A stretch of 64,000 bases of DNA. It comes from Siderastrea siderea. Its lineage: Eukaryota > Cnidaria > Anthozoa > Scleractinia > Rhizangiidae. Within the stretch, counting starts at the first letter, position 1. Every line of letters starts with the position of its first letter. The notes beneath the pieces are model-generated. The model had not been told where the DNA came from and did no database searches. It saw only the letters and a program-made list of their open reading frames with translations. The stretch spans positions 12,927,079 through 12,991,078 of the forward strand of contig OZ034971.1 of NCBI GenBank assembly GCA_964030785.1, in the 5' to 3' direction. This document shows positions 10,220-22,200 of the stretch, in pieces. Both the position numbers and the translations under genes were made by a program.

Positions 10220-11399
10220 CTTATTTTTCACATGGGCGAGGTATCAACTGTGGCCTAAAACAATAGGAAACACGCTTTTCTTCGTTGTTTTGATGTCGGT
10301 ACGCTGAAGGAAAACAAATATTTTTCCGGACTCACACTAAACAATAGCAAAAAGGTTCCGAAAGACGCACTGGGGTTTCCACATTGTAAAAATTTATAAT
10401 AAACAGGTTGTTTTTTCGTTTTTGATACGCCGACCAAAACAACCAAGGTGCGTGCCAAACAAGCTTTACAATCGATTAAAGATTCCGAAAATACGCACTG
10501 GGATTTTGTAATTGCCTAATACTACTGACAACTTTGACAAATTTGCAACCACTTTTTTCACCACTTTACTACAACGAGGTTAGAAATGAGTGATTCCGAG
10601 GAAGACATTTTCCTTACGCAAAGCAGTTTTAATGGTTCAATAAATTCCGGCAATGACTTAGAGAATTTGCTAGGGGAATACGAAAACGCCCAGTTCAGCA
10701 TTGAAGAGGCAACAGAAGGGTTGTTTAGCTTCAACCAGGCGGATAAGTATGAAGAAGTCTCAATCGGCAGCGTTGACAAGGAGGCTGAAACAAATGAGAA
10801 GAAAACGTCGAAGAGGGATATCATCGTCGTAGATGACAAAGAGCTGCTGGCCAGGAACAGTGAAAGTATCCCAAAGAACACTAAAAAGGTAACCTTTTGG
10901 TGTTTGAATGTTTGGAATGAGTGGACAACCGAACGGAATGCACTGCCTCAGAATTCTGCTGACTTGTTTACCCAAGTATCCTCGGCCGAGTTGCTACATA
11001 CCATTTGTGATTTCGAACTGTGCTTTTGGCTCAGCAAATTTGTGTACGAGGTCCGGAACGCAATTCTCATGTCTTCAATTTAAGCAGCTGCTCAGTAGTA
11101 TTTAAAATGTAATAACAGTGTAGGCAAAATAAATGTGACGCTGTTGAAGTAAAGATGTGGTTTTGTTTGTCAGTGCGTGTAATGCGATGCGTGTGGGTGT
11201 GCTGCGAGGGGAATATTACTTTTAATATTCCCCTAGGGGATTATCAACGCTAATATTCCTGATATTAGAATATCAGCCCCACTCTCCCCTGTTACAATCA
11301 AAGCTGCCCCCAGCTTTTCAGACAGTTGATAATTAACGGGGTTTATTCAATATAATCAGCCTGGAAGAGCAAAGGAAAACGAGCCATGTGAAAAATAAG
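10220..11399. mobile_element. TIR element with 16-bp perfect ends
   Basis: Perfect inverted ends CTTATTTTTCACATGG (10220-10235 and 11384-11399). It carries one ORF (10586-11083). No clear target duplication was found, so the superfamily is not assigned. The palindrome at 10121-10217 abuts its left end and may be part of a larger element. Confidence 0.6.
10586..11083 (+). CDS. ORF resembling N-terminus of DUF3504/Crypton-derived proteins
   Basis: A 165-codon ATG-initiated ORF inside a TIR element. Residues 1-100 are acidic and low-complexity (EEDIF, EEATE, DIIVVDDKE). From about residue 98, the spacing of K-x-x-x-W-x-L-x-V-W-x-x-W-x-x-x-R-N, followed by a run ending CFWLSKFVYEVRN, resembles the first helices of the tyrosine-recombinase-like DUF3504 domain found in Crypton elements and in ZMYM2/QRICH1-type proteins. 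The ORF stops just after this point, so the catalytic part is absent. It could be a truncated or captured piece or the first exon of a spliced gene. The family link is inferred from pattern only. Confidence 0.4.
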   Translation: MSDSEEDIFLTQSSFNGSINSGNDLENLLGEYENAQFSIEEATEGLFSFNQADKYEEVSIGSVDKEAETNEKKTSKRDIIVVDDKELLARNSESIPKNTKKVTFWCLNVWNEWTTERNALPQNSADLFTQVSSAELLHTICDFELCFWLSKFVYEVRNAILMSSI

Positions 11400-11594
11400 T
11401 GTGAATTATCGCATAATCATCGAATTCCAACAGAATATGAATATTCAAATAACTTTGAATAGCACAGCTGGGAATGTTCTCGAGCAAATGTTGTCCTGAC
11501 CCCGTAGTTATTGTCTAGGGAAAAAACAAATTGCCTCTTTGCACACAAATGCAAGGGCGCAGGAAGTTATGTTGTTACGCATGGCTGTTGATGA

Positions 11595-12737
11595 ATACGA
11601 AAGTTACGTGTTTTCTTTCTCCGCTTGACCAAGAGATCTGGTAGATCCTCTGGTGGTATTTTAGTGGCTGTAAAAAGACCCCTTACACAATATTTTTCAC
11701 TCATAAAACAGACATCAAATTATATTTGGATAAAAATAGATAAAAATATTCTTCAGTTACATAAAGATATTCTATTATGTTCATGTTATATTCCACCAAA
11801 TCATTCACCTTATTTCGATCCAGATATTTTTCCAAATTTAGAAAATGATATTAACTTTTTTAAAAGAGATTATTTTGTAGTTTTGGCAGGTGATTTTAAT
11901 TCCCGCACGGGTGTAGAACATGATTTTATAAATTACGACAGTTGCAATCTTGCGCCAGGGGGTATTTCTCCCCCAACCACAAAAATAGCGCCCAAGAAAA
12001 GTTTTGATACACACGTTAACGATCTAGGAAAACAGCTACTTGAAATGTGTAAATCCCTAGATTTACGAATCCTGAATGGCAGATGCAAAGGCGACTCGCT
12101 TGGACAAATAACTTTCCATGGAAACCAAGGCTCAAGTACGGTTGATTATATTATTGCCAGTCATGAAATTCTGTTTCTTTTCGAAACTTTAGTAATCCGT
12201 CAGCAAACACCATTTTCAGATCTGATTCATTGCCAATTAATCACATGGATAAAAATTGACTCGTTATTATTAACAAGTGATGAGGAAATTCTTGAAGATG
12301 ACTTCCTCAGCCTTCCAAGACAGTTTAAATGGTCCACAGACTCTAAGGACTCTTTTATTTCTGCACTAAATTCCGTTGAGATAAAGCAACTTATTCATGA
12401 TTTTGAACTTTTAAATTTTGAGCATGTAGGGGATATCAACATCCTCGTTGAGAAATTTGTGAATATATTAGAAACTGCTGCAAAGCAATCGTTAAAAATT
12501 GTAAAACAGAACAAAAAATCAAAACGTAACTCCCAGATTTGGTTTGATAACGAGTGTAATCGCGCCAGGAAAAATTTACATCGCCTTTCCCATAGAACGC
12601 ATAAAAATCCTTTGGATGAACAAACCCGACTCGACTATCTCTCATCAAGAAGCCAATACAAACAGTTATTACGAAAGAAAAAACTCCAACACCGAGATAA
12701 TAAAATTGATGAACTAATTAAACTAGAGATCCACTGA
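11595..12737 (+). pseudogene. LINE AP endonuclease domain
   Basis: Frames from about 11595 contain SGRSSGGILVAV, then the catalytic AGDFNSRTG, then GRCKGDSLGQITF, DYIIASHE and SDLIHCQL (normally SDH). A one-base frameshift lies near 11625 and the N-terminal catalytic Glu region is not visible, so the 5' end is truncated or decayed. The product would nick target DNA to prime reverse transcription. After the nuclease comes a basic linker (about residues 270-360) leading to a stop at 12735-12737; the reverse transcriptase continues in other frames. Confidence 0.8.
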
Positions 12738-12739
12738 AT

Positions 12740-14770
12740 TTTTGGACCAATCTGAAATCTCTTTCGAATCAAAAACAAACCTCACTTGACTCAACTATTC
12801 CTATGCGCAAACTGTATAATCACTTTCAGCAATTACATTCAACACCAAATGCAAATCTACTCAAGAAACAAGAGGAAATAATCAAAGAGTTAGAACACAA
12901 AAAAACAACACTATCGCAGCTTAATAACCTAGATAAACCTTTCTCTGAGAAAGAAGTTAAACAATCAATCAAATGCTTAAAAATAAGAAAGCAGCTGGTC
13001 TTGATCGAATAAGGAAAGAAATGTTGAAAAGCGGAGCTCATTATTTGACAACTTCTTTAACAAAATTATTCAATTTCATACTTAGCAAAGGAACATACCC
13101 AGATTCATGGTCTACTGGGCTTATAACTCCTATCTTCAAATCAGGGAATAAATCTGATCCCTCAAATTATAGAGGCATTTGTGTCACTAGTTGCTTAGGC
13201 AAATTATTTTCCGTTGTCTTAAATAATAGATTACTTACCTACCTCCAAGACCACAATTTAATACATCCCTCTCAAATTGGTTTCCTCAAAGGTTTCCGAA
13301 CATCAGATCACATCTTCTCGCTAAGGACACTTATTGATAAATACGTGACTAATGCAAACAAGGGAAAATTATTCTGCTGCTTTGTAGATTTTCAAAAAGC
13401 CTTTGATTCTATTTGGCATGATGGTTTGCTACACAAATTATTGTCCAAAGATATAGGTGGACAGTTTTATCATTTAATTTCTGATATGTACTCAAAGACT
13501 AAATGTGCTGTCAAAAATGGTAACAAGAGAAGTTCCTACTTCGATTACAACAGAGGTGTGCGACAAGGGTGTATCCTCTCCCCTTTATTGTTCAATTTAT
13601 ATCTAGATGAATTTCCACACTTGCTAGAATCTTCACGTGACACAGATTCAATTACTTTACCAAATGGACTCCCTATTAACTGTTTATTCTATGCAGATGA
13701 TCTAATATTGATATCAAGAAGTGCCGCTGGTCTTCAAAAGCAACTAAACATCCTCCAAGATTATAGCGAGAAATGGTTACTAAAAACAAAAACATTAATT
13801 TTCCAAAAACAAAACCGAAAACCAACACGTGATAAGTTCTCTTTCTTTTTAAATGGAATTCCAATTGATAAAGCCTCACAATACAGTTATCTTGGCATTA
13901 CCTTCAACACAAATGGAAGTTTTGCTAATTCCAAAAACGTTCTGGTCGAAAAAGCCAGAAGATCGATATTTGCTTCGAAACGTTATCTTGACTTTAATAA
14001 ACTACCCATCAAAACGTGTAATAAACTATTAGATACTTTATTTCTTCCCATCCTTTTATACGGTTCCGAAATTTGGGGAGCTTACGATAGTATCAACTTC
14101 AAAAAATGGGAAAAAGACCCAGTAGAAAGACAACATACACAATTTTACAAATGCTTTCTTGGCCTTAATAGAAGAGCACCCAATGTGGTAGCCCGCAATG
14201 AAACTGGACGACTCCCTCTTAAGTTGAATATCTTATTAAGAATAATTAAATTTTGGATACATCTTGAATCTCTCCCAGAAAACAGTATTGCCAAACAATG
14301 CTTAATCATTTCCAATCAATTGGCAAATGAAACAAAACCCTCTTTCATGTTAACAGTTAATGAAATTATTCATAATTATCTAGACATTCAAAAACAATCG
14401 CATAGCAAAACAATTCAAAATACTAATAATATACCAACAATCAAACAAAATTTACAAAAAATAAAATGTCACATCACAACCAGTTTAAAAAGACACCAAC
14501 TGGAGTTAATCCGCTCTATTATAAGAAGTTATGCTTCTACTCTATATTTAAAACAGATGTTAGTAGTTCTGATTATTTAGAACAAGTGAAGAATCAAAAG
14601 CATAGACGAGCTGTAGCTAAACTACGATCAGGCAATCACAGTCTTCGAATCGAATCTGGGCGACATTTCTAAATTACCCGAATCTCTTAGGATTTGTCAA
14701 TATTGTCACTCTAATCAAATAGAGGATGAAATCCATTTCTTATTTCATTGTGATCGCTATACTGAGAACT
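12740..14770 (+). pseudogene. LINE reverse transcriptase and Cys-His tail
   Basis: A linker (12803-12975) is followed by an open frame from about 12973 encoding KKAAGLDRIRKEML, ITPIFKSGNKSDPSNYRGI, FVDFQKAFDSIWH, GVRQGCILSPLLFNLYLDE and the catalytic FYADDLILIS near 13690. A small deletion appears after KWLLK (about 13785), where the family usually has several more residues. After a frameshift near 14520 the thumb and C-terminal part continue (RAVAKLRSGNHSLRIE). A further frameshift near 14670 leads to CQYCHSN and HFLFHC, a Cys-Cys-His-Cys knuckle. At least four frameshifts make the copy inactive although the catalytic residues remain. Confidence 0.85.
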
Positions 14771-14812
14771 ATTGGGCAACAAATAACAAGTGATATTGCA
14801 CTTAAATATCCA

Positions 14813-15464
14813 AGCAAGGCAAGTCGATCCTTGGGGCTGATCAAGAGAAATCTCTGGAACTGCCCCAGGAAAGTACGCGAAACGGCCTATACCAGCATCG
14901 TCCCACCCAAATTGGAGTACGCAAGTGCCTCATGGGACCCACACCACAAAAAAGATATTTCAACCCTGGAGAGAGTTCAAAGAAAAGCTGCCCGTTTTTG
15001 CCTTCAAAACTTCAACAAAACAGCCAGCGTGACAGACATGTTATCTGATTTGAAATGGGACACGCTAGAAACAAGACGAAAGAAAAACAGACTGACTCTA
15101 ATGTACAAACTTAGTCATAACCTAGTAGACATAACTACGGAAAATCACTTAACACCAAACAGTGAAAAAAGAACACGCAATAGCCATGCTTTTAAGTATA
15201 GGATGCCAAAAGTATCTAAGGACGTTTTTAAGTTTTCTTTTTTTCCTAGATCAATAACAGAGTGGAACTTACTGCCCGCTGACTTAGTGAACTGCAAGTC
15301 ATTATCGAATTTTAAATTAAATTTAGGGAAGCTTGTAAACAAGTAAATAGTAACTAAGTATTTTTATATCTTATTTACATTTTTATTTTGTATCTATTTT
15401 TTATATAGTTGATGTGATGTCTTAAACGATGTTATCAACTTAATAAATGTAGATGTAGATGTAG
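14813..15464 (+). mobile_element. L2-like LINE 3' copy with 7-bp TSD
   Basis: A 5'-truncated LINE inserted in the older LINE. It encodes a reverse transcriptase C-terminus (SKASRSLGLIKRNLWNCP, then LERVQRKAARFC, FFPRSITEWNLLPAD; stop at 15344-15346), then a short 3' UTR and a (TAGATG)n tail at 15449-15466. ATATCCA occurs on both sides (14806-14812 and 15465-15471), and removing the insert rejoins the host LINE reading frame. Its body is an intact frame of about 178 codons, younger looking than its host. Confidence 0.88.
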
Positions 15465-15763
15465 ATATCCATTAGTTAATGTTCTGAACGATACTGATAA
15501 AATTATTTTCTTGTTTAATAATGTTGATTCTTTCATCTGTAAGAAACTAGGTTATTATATCTATGAAGCATTACGTATAAGAGAAACTTGTAATCCTATT
15601 TAGTTTGTTGTTAGAGTATGTAAATCCTTATATTGTTATCCTAGGTAATACCATTTTATATGGGAATACCAATAAATTGTCGTTGTTGATATGACGAACG
15701 ATGAGTCATCCGAACGTAGTTAATCACGTCAACATGACATCAGCAAAATATTTTGATGCATTC

Positions 15764-15862
15764 TCACTCGTGGTCACTCGTAGTCACTCGTAGTCACTCG
15801 TGGTCACTCGTGGTCTACTCGTGGTCACTCGTTGTCTACTCGTGGTCACTCGTGGTCACTCG
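15764..15862. repeat. GTCACTCGTGGTCACTCGT minisatellite
   Basis: About nine degenerate copies of a 10-base unit (cactcgtggt / cactcgtagt), with occasional tctactcg variants. It lies 200-300 bases upstream of the transporter start codon, between the LINE end and the gene. Confidence 0.9.
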
Positions 15863-16061
15863 TTTGTACTTTTAGACACGATCGAGAGCGAACAAAGCCC
15901 ACGGGCGTGGACCAGTCAGTGTTCGCCTTATATGTCATGGCCGAATACACATGTACACTACATTTTCGACTTATAAAGTACTAAAGCTTATTTAACTGCA
16001 AAAGGGACAAAAACATTAGTGGCGTGGGTTCGTTTTTAAACCGTCTTAGACACGTACAAAA
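15863..16061 (+). promoter_or_regulatory. Presumed promoter and 5' UTR region of the ZIP gene
   Basis: This is the only single-copy-looking DNA between the minisatellite and the start codon. It includes a GGGCGTGG box (about 15904) that could bind KLF/Sp-type factors. No TATA box in a convincing position and no metal-response core cluster was seen. The start ATG at 16062 is in the context acaaaaATGt. The transcription start site cannot be set from sequence alone. Confidence 0.3.
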
Positions 16062-16280
16062 ATGTTTTCTCTAAAAATCAGCATTCTTCTGTGCTTGAAT
16101 TTGTTTTTTAGCGCATCAGTTTTTTCACACGAAAGTCGAAAGCACGACCATTACACATTCAAAGGGCTACAAGAGGCCGTCAGCGGCGATTCGCTGATTT
16201 CTGAAGATCTACAGAGACTATTTAACAAGCTGCATTTCTTGGACTGCTCTGACAACAAATCCAAACCAGATTACCGAAAG
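16062..16280 (+). CDS. ZIP gene exon 1: signal peptide
   Basis: 73 codons ending in phase 0 at AAG|gtaaag. It begins [20 protein letters not shown], a classic signal peptide with predicted cleavage near residue 22, then the start of the helix-rich ectodomain ([20 protein letters not shown]). Intron 1 is 318 bases. Confidence 0.9.
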
Positions 16281-19200
16281 GTAAAGTGAACATTGTATTG
16301 ATACAAAAACCGCACGAACCCAAATATATTCCAAGCTGCGAAACTTTTTTACCACGCGGCAACAAAACTACATTGTTCTACGGCGTTAATGAAAGTTCAA
16401 CGTGCTTCGTCGCAAATATATAATTGGAAAGGAAAACCGAAGGACTGTAGATCGTAAACATCATTGTATAAGTAAACTGTTTACGATCATAGAAAGAGTA
16501 ACTTCAGACGCGAACGTCGACTTACTCAGCTGCCAATACAGAAACACGCGTTCTTCGTTGTGTTTGATTTCGTTTTAACGCTTTGTTCTCTTTTACAGTG
16601 TTTCACACCGACAGATCTACTTAAATTCGACGGATCTCCGTCGTCAAAAGCGCTAAATTCCACGGAATTTGCCGCGTTCAGTCCAGTGATTGTATATTGC
16701 CTGTTGCCTGCGCGTGAAAAGGATGATGGTCAACAACCCTGCGTACTTCATCCCAAGAACCACAGCGAACTTTTCAACTCGTTTGCGAGGAACTTCAGTC
16801 ATGGGCAACAGGGGATCACAGAGGAAGCTTTAGAGGGCATTCTCGAGCAGATAAACCAAACGATCGGGGAATTTTTAACTGAGAAGAAGGTAGATAAACT
16901 TGTTTATTGCTCTAAGTTGTATAAACGTACATGGGGAGGTTTTTGAGGGCATTGTTAGTGAATATTAATCCCATTAATATGAATCTAGACCTTGAACCAG
17001 GGCGTAACATGTCGATCAAAATCGATCATCGAAAACGTAGTCGATAAGTCGAAAGTACTCGATATTTGTCGATAATTGTCAATCGACAAGTTTAATTTGT
17101 CGATAAAAGTCGATAATCACAAGATTTTCACCTGATTATCGACTTTTATCGACAAATATGGAGACGAATTTTCACTCGATCGGCTACGAAATTAACCAAA
17201 ACAATAACAGCTTCAACGACTTTTCATAGAAGTGTAAACAGTTCTTAAGTAAATCTGTATGATAATAAAGTTAAACAAAAAAACTGAGCAATAACCTGAA
17301 AAGTTACAGCTAAGCCTGCTTAATCCTTTACCATTGATAAACTGGAAAAAACATTCATGCAATGGTCCTCTCAACCTCTTTCAGTTCGTGGCTTCCTCGA
17401 TAAAGTCTTTTGGTCGTCGATTTCCGAATGGATTTCGAGGTAAGCAGGCAAAGCGATTTCTAAATTTAAAAGTCCCACGTGACATATAGACAAAACTTTG
17501 AAAGTGACTCGCCAAGGCAATTACTCGAAAAAGAAATGATTTAAATGCGATACTACGTATCAAAATAGCGTGTTACTCTCACGGGCATAATTTGAATGTT
17601 GTATGCCGAGTGGTTCCTCATGGAAGTCGAGATTAGTTTTGCCAACTAAACGGCGAACTGCAGGTTGATATATGCACCAAGGATTCGTAGATTTCGACCA
17701 AGGATTTGCAAAAACTTTTTGGTCGAAAGGTTGCTATTTCAAGTGTGGAACCTCTCTCTTTCGAAACAAGCTTCTTCACAGCACAGGCGCCTTCGGACGT
17801 GAAAGCAAGGTCATTTGCTATCCGTCCAAGGTCTATGACATATTTCTGTATCCGGTACCTAACCCACAAATCCAGTTTCTTTTTGCAAAATGTTCATGAC
17901 CATGCTTCTTTGCTACTCCCGCGTCAAGTTTAGGTTGCGTTCACCTGACGTCGAACGCAAATTTCACTGATGCGTCTATAACTGCGATGGTCTTCTTGAC
18001 ATTTGATTCACTCATAACAGTCGGAGAGTATTGTGAGATTCGATCTGAAAATGATGTACTTTGCTGTAGTTTCTGCTTTCACCTGAGTCATGTTTATTTT
18101 AGTTTTCAAAATTTACAGTGTAAAATCGGTAAAATTAAGTCTTGGCACAGTCAATCCTGCTTCGTTATAGATTTTCCGCATTCAACAAAGTAGTCTTGTC
18201 TCCCACCCACGATACATCGTTTTGTTTTCGATACTTGTCGATTGAAATCGATCAAAATCGAACTGTAACATTGAAAATCGATCAAAATCGATAATCACAA
18301 GAAATCGGGTGATCGATTTTTATCGACTTCTGATATTTGTCGATTGATTACTATCGACAACGATCGACAACGATCGAGTTTTATCGACTATCGAAATTAT
18401 CGACATGTTACGCCCTGCTTGAACAGACTATTCATGTTGGGAACAGGCAAACCGCAACTTTCCTTGTGGTAGGAAGGGCGTAGTTACCACAAGGGACAGC
18501 CGCCTGGGAATATAAGGCACTTTTATACGCTTATAGCCATATAGCATAATTTGTCTGAGCTATAGGGAGCGCTTTATTAGCATACAGCTGTTTTGCAAGT
18601 TCTTGCTTCCCCACGAAAAGAAGCCTTCCAATGTGAAGACCACGTGGACCATGTTGAGGACAAAGAGATTGCTGAACTAGAGAGCACACTGGCCAACCTG
18701 TGTGTCGAGGAGGAGCAGCTGGCCATAAAGAAAAGGAAAGCCCTCCTGCAGAAGCAAATCGAGGAAAAACGAGCGAGCCTGGCGGCCTACAGCGATGCTG
18801 CAGTTGAGGGAAATGGGCCAGCTACAGTCAAACAACTTCGAGGTTTTACGCTATCTGACGTGACAGCGCCGCTGGATGGCATCTTGGATCCCCTTCAGCC
18901 CCAAACGAGCCAAGAGGGACAAACTCCCTGGAGCATGTTGCAACAGTCAGCCACCTTGCCGTCCTTTCAAGCCTCGCCGCCTGCCAACGCGTCACTGGAA
19001 TCCAGGGCATCGGAGATGTTCTTGCGACCGGCTCAGCTACCTAATTAGATACTATCATACCCCGTGAGGAAGAACGAACTATATCTGATGGGGGAAATAC
19101 TAAGCTTACTGTTTCCTATGGACCCAAGAAACCTAAGTTAGAGCAAGTCACATTACCACAGTGGGTGATAAGTAATACTCGAATATTTTACAACTTAATC

Positions 19201-22200
19201 CTTAGCAAGGAATTAACCTCGCTAGAGGACATACAAAACTATCTCGCTTATACAGTTAAAATTATGGAATTGTCCACCCGTTTTCAATGGACCTCTGTCG
19301 TAAAGTAGGACGACGAGTTTCGTCTGTTACAGGCCACATATAGGACTGGCCAAAGGGATCACAGCACTTACACGTGCGTAAAATGCGTGCAATATGGCAG
19401 ATTTACGTGCAAAATACACGCAAATTACACGGAAGAAACACGTGAGTAACATTTTACACGAGCTATTACACGCACCTCAATTACACATGAATTCCTTGTA
19501 TTTTGGCAAAGGATAAAACCTTTTGTTATTCATACATGCAAGGTGCGTGTATTTCTTCACAAAGGAATGTACAGGTGCCACAGTAGACTGCAAGAAGTCC
19601 CTCTGGATTGTCGGGCACCAAGGACAGCAAGCAAAATTATTCAAGGAAGCGCACAGCTGTCACGATCAACAGTAAAGTGAAACAAGTTATTGCTAGAAAA
19701 AAGAAGACAAAACAGTTTAACTCGGCTTAACATGATTATTTTGTGAGGTGTTCTCAAATTTACTGAGGCCATATGCTGAACAAATTCACTGTCTTTGGTT
19801 CGAAATGTGAACAAGTTGAGAAAATGAATTTCGAATCCGTGCGGTGTTGAACGCAAGAACGCGAAAACTTCTAAATCAGTTCTTTCCCAGATGAATAAAC
19901 CGCAGTCTTAAATTACAAACTTAAATTTGCACATTTACAAAACAACAAAGAATGGGAACTTCTTTGGAGAGCAGAAAACATTCTAAGGTTGACCATTTCG
20001 CAATCAGGGTAAAATTCTTACAGACATGTGCTGTTTTCACTTTTGAAACCATGCGTGAAATTAACTTGAAATTAACGTGAAATTGACGCCGCTTATACGA
20101 AAAAGAGAAACCTCGCTCACAGTAAAGTAACCTGGGAAATTCTCGGCGCATCGTGGAAATCTTTATCACCAATTGTGCCTTCAAGAGTAATAATTTTTAC
20201 TGCTTCAATCATCTTTATACGCTTTGTGAAACGCGAGATGTCACTTCTTTGAAAACCTGCTGCAAAGCTATGCAAATCAACACGGCAAGTTGGAGTTTTA
20301 CTAACATGCGAGCCAGCGAGCCATGCGAGTCATAGTGCGAGCCATGCGAGTCATAGTGCGAGCCATGCGAGTCATAGTGCGAGCCATGCGAGCCAGACCT
20401 GCGAGCCATGCGAGTCATAGTGCAAGTCATGCGAGCCATGCGAGTCAAGCAAAAAATAAAAAAAAAATAAAAAAATAAAGAAAAGAAATAAATAAAATAA
20501 GTATGCACAAGTATCTACAGGACTAGAACGAAGTCCTGGATTAAAAGAACATTCTTCTTTTGTCCACGTTATGCGTGCATGGGAAAATTGCCCAGAAATT
20601 CTTTTATTTGCCCGTACAAAACTGGAATGACATTGTTGATCGAAACGCCTTTGACTGAACAACAGGAAAAAGACATAGGTTTGTAAGCTTCATTACGGAC
20701 TCATCTTTCATTAGTTCAGATGCTTAAGCATTTCTTTTCTTTTAGAGGTTGTGATTTATAATTGAAACGCAATATATCTTTTTCATATGTTGATGTTTAC
20801 ATGTACATTCAAAACTCGATTAATCGTTTTGCAATCAACACATATACTCATCTTTGACGCTATTTTTCATCGAAATGTGCGCTCGTTTGATGTTCCAAGC
20901 AGCAAAACACAATGTATACATTGAGCCTCACACGCAATGAGTATATTTACGGCATGCAGTACTATTTTACACGTTTTCAGAATCACGAAAGCGTCGCTAT
21001 TTTTTATTTTATTTTATTTTATTTATATTGCTCAACAACATGTTTTAAAAACATTTTCTAGCATTAAAATCATGACTCGCATCCTGGCTCGCATGGCTCG
21101 CACTGTGACTCGCATGACTCGCATGGCTCGCTGGCTCGCACATTAGGCAGACCCGGCAAGTTGTCAGTCGCTGCTTTTGAAATCTTATCAAACTCGTAAT
21201 TCATGGTCATGTGTCGAATACAAATTTCTTTTATCGTTTTGCGCAAATGCTATTCTCTAGATACCAGAAAAGGGGTTTAGTCCTTTTTTCATCGAGATAC
21301 ACGTAGATTTGTTGCGTTACGTACGGTGTGACGCTCATTGAAAAGGTCAGATTCCACGCTTTATGCAAATGTGATGCGCTTTTGAACTTCGGACTGCATT
21401 CGCGATGTTGTTGGACGATATTCGCTCGTTCTTACAAATTCTTTTACAGTTGTCTTTTAATTTGAGTTTCAATATGAGCTTCATTTACTATTTCAAGTCA
21501 AACGAAGGATAAAGTGCGCGAAAGAAAAGATCGATTTGTACCCACATTGGGCGATTCCAGAAAATATCCGTACCATACCACAGACGGCTTCCATATTTTA
21601 ATCCCCCTTGCCTTCAGAATTTCCAAAATGCGTTATCCCCCCATGCCCTCGGATTTCCATAATCGTAACCCCCCCCCCCCCCTCCCGTTCGGATTTTCCA
21701 TTTTTTCGTCAGACCCTTAAGGCCAGTAAATTTTGCCCAATTTCGGTTATTTTACGGAAAAATATTTCTAATTACTCTACTTCTGTTCCGTACAAATACA
21801 ACTGGTTATAGAGGGAGTCGTCCTGACTCTGAAAGTTCTGAAATGAAAATTTTTAAAAAAATTAAACGTTTTCTCTTTACCGCTGTTCAACAGACTCAAC
21901 CTTAGTTAACTTTACATTGCCCCAAACTGGTAAAGAACATTAAAATAAGAATATCGTGTGATGAACGTGTGTCCTCGCGGAAGATATTACGATTGAGTAT
22001 ATTTTGTTTCCGCCATCTTGAATTTGAGCCATCGGGGTCAGCAGTCACTCCCAATCTCTTGGCGCGAAGTGCAAAATCCGACAGGCGCTGTCGCAGGCGC
22101 CCCTTAGAAAGGGACTGGTGCGAGTTTTCGACATTCATACAACGGGAGTACAAGAAATGTACAAGCGGTAAGAAACATAGATTTTTCATATTTTATTAAT

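Larger units (their letters stand above)
11575..15690 (+). mobile_element. LINE retrotransposon with endonuclease and reverse transcriptase, degenerate
   Basis: A nearly full coding LINE: AP-type endonuclease, reverse transcriptase, C-terminal Cys-His region and 3' tail ending near 15690 with AATAAATTGTCGTTGTTG. It is interrupted at 14812/15465 by an L2-like insertion, after which its C-terminus resumes (15471-15602, containing IIFLFNNVDSFICKK). The reverse transcriptase style and the C-terminal knuckle suggest the I/Nimb/Jockey group. The exact clade would need a tree. Confidence 0.8.

Noticed and set aside
16890..16946. Extension of ZIP exon 2 past 16889 to the stop at 16944
   Set aside because: The donor AAG|gtagat keeps phase 0 and the downstream Cys module of exon 3 follows as expected for the family; extension would truncate the protein before any membrane segment.
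20293..21154. Regular short repeats resembling a CRISPR array
   Set aside because: The units are contiguous minisatellite copies without unique spacers, and the sequence is eukaryotic; they are transposon ends.
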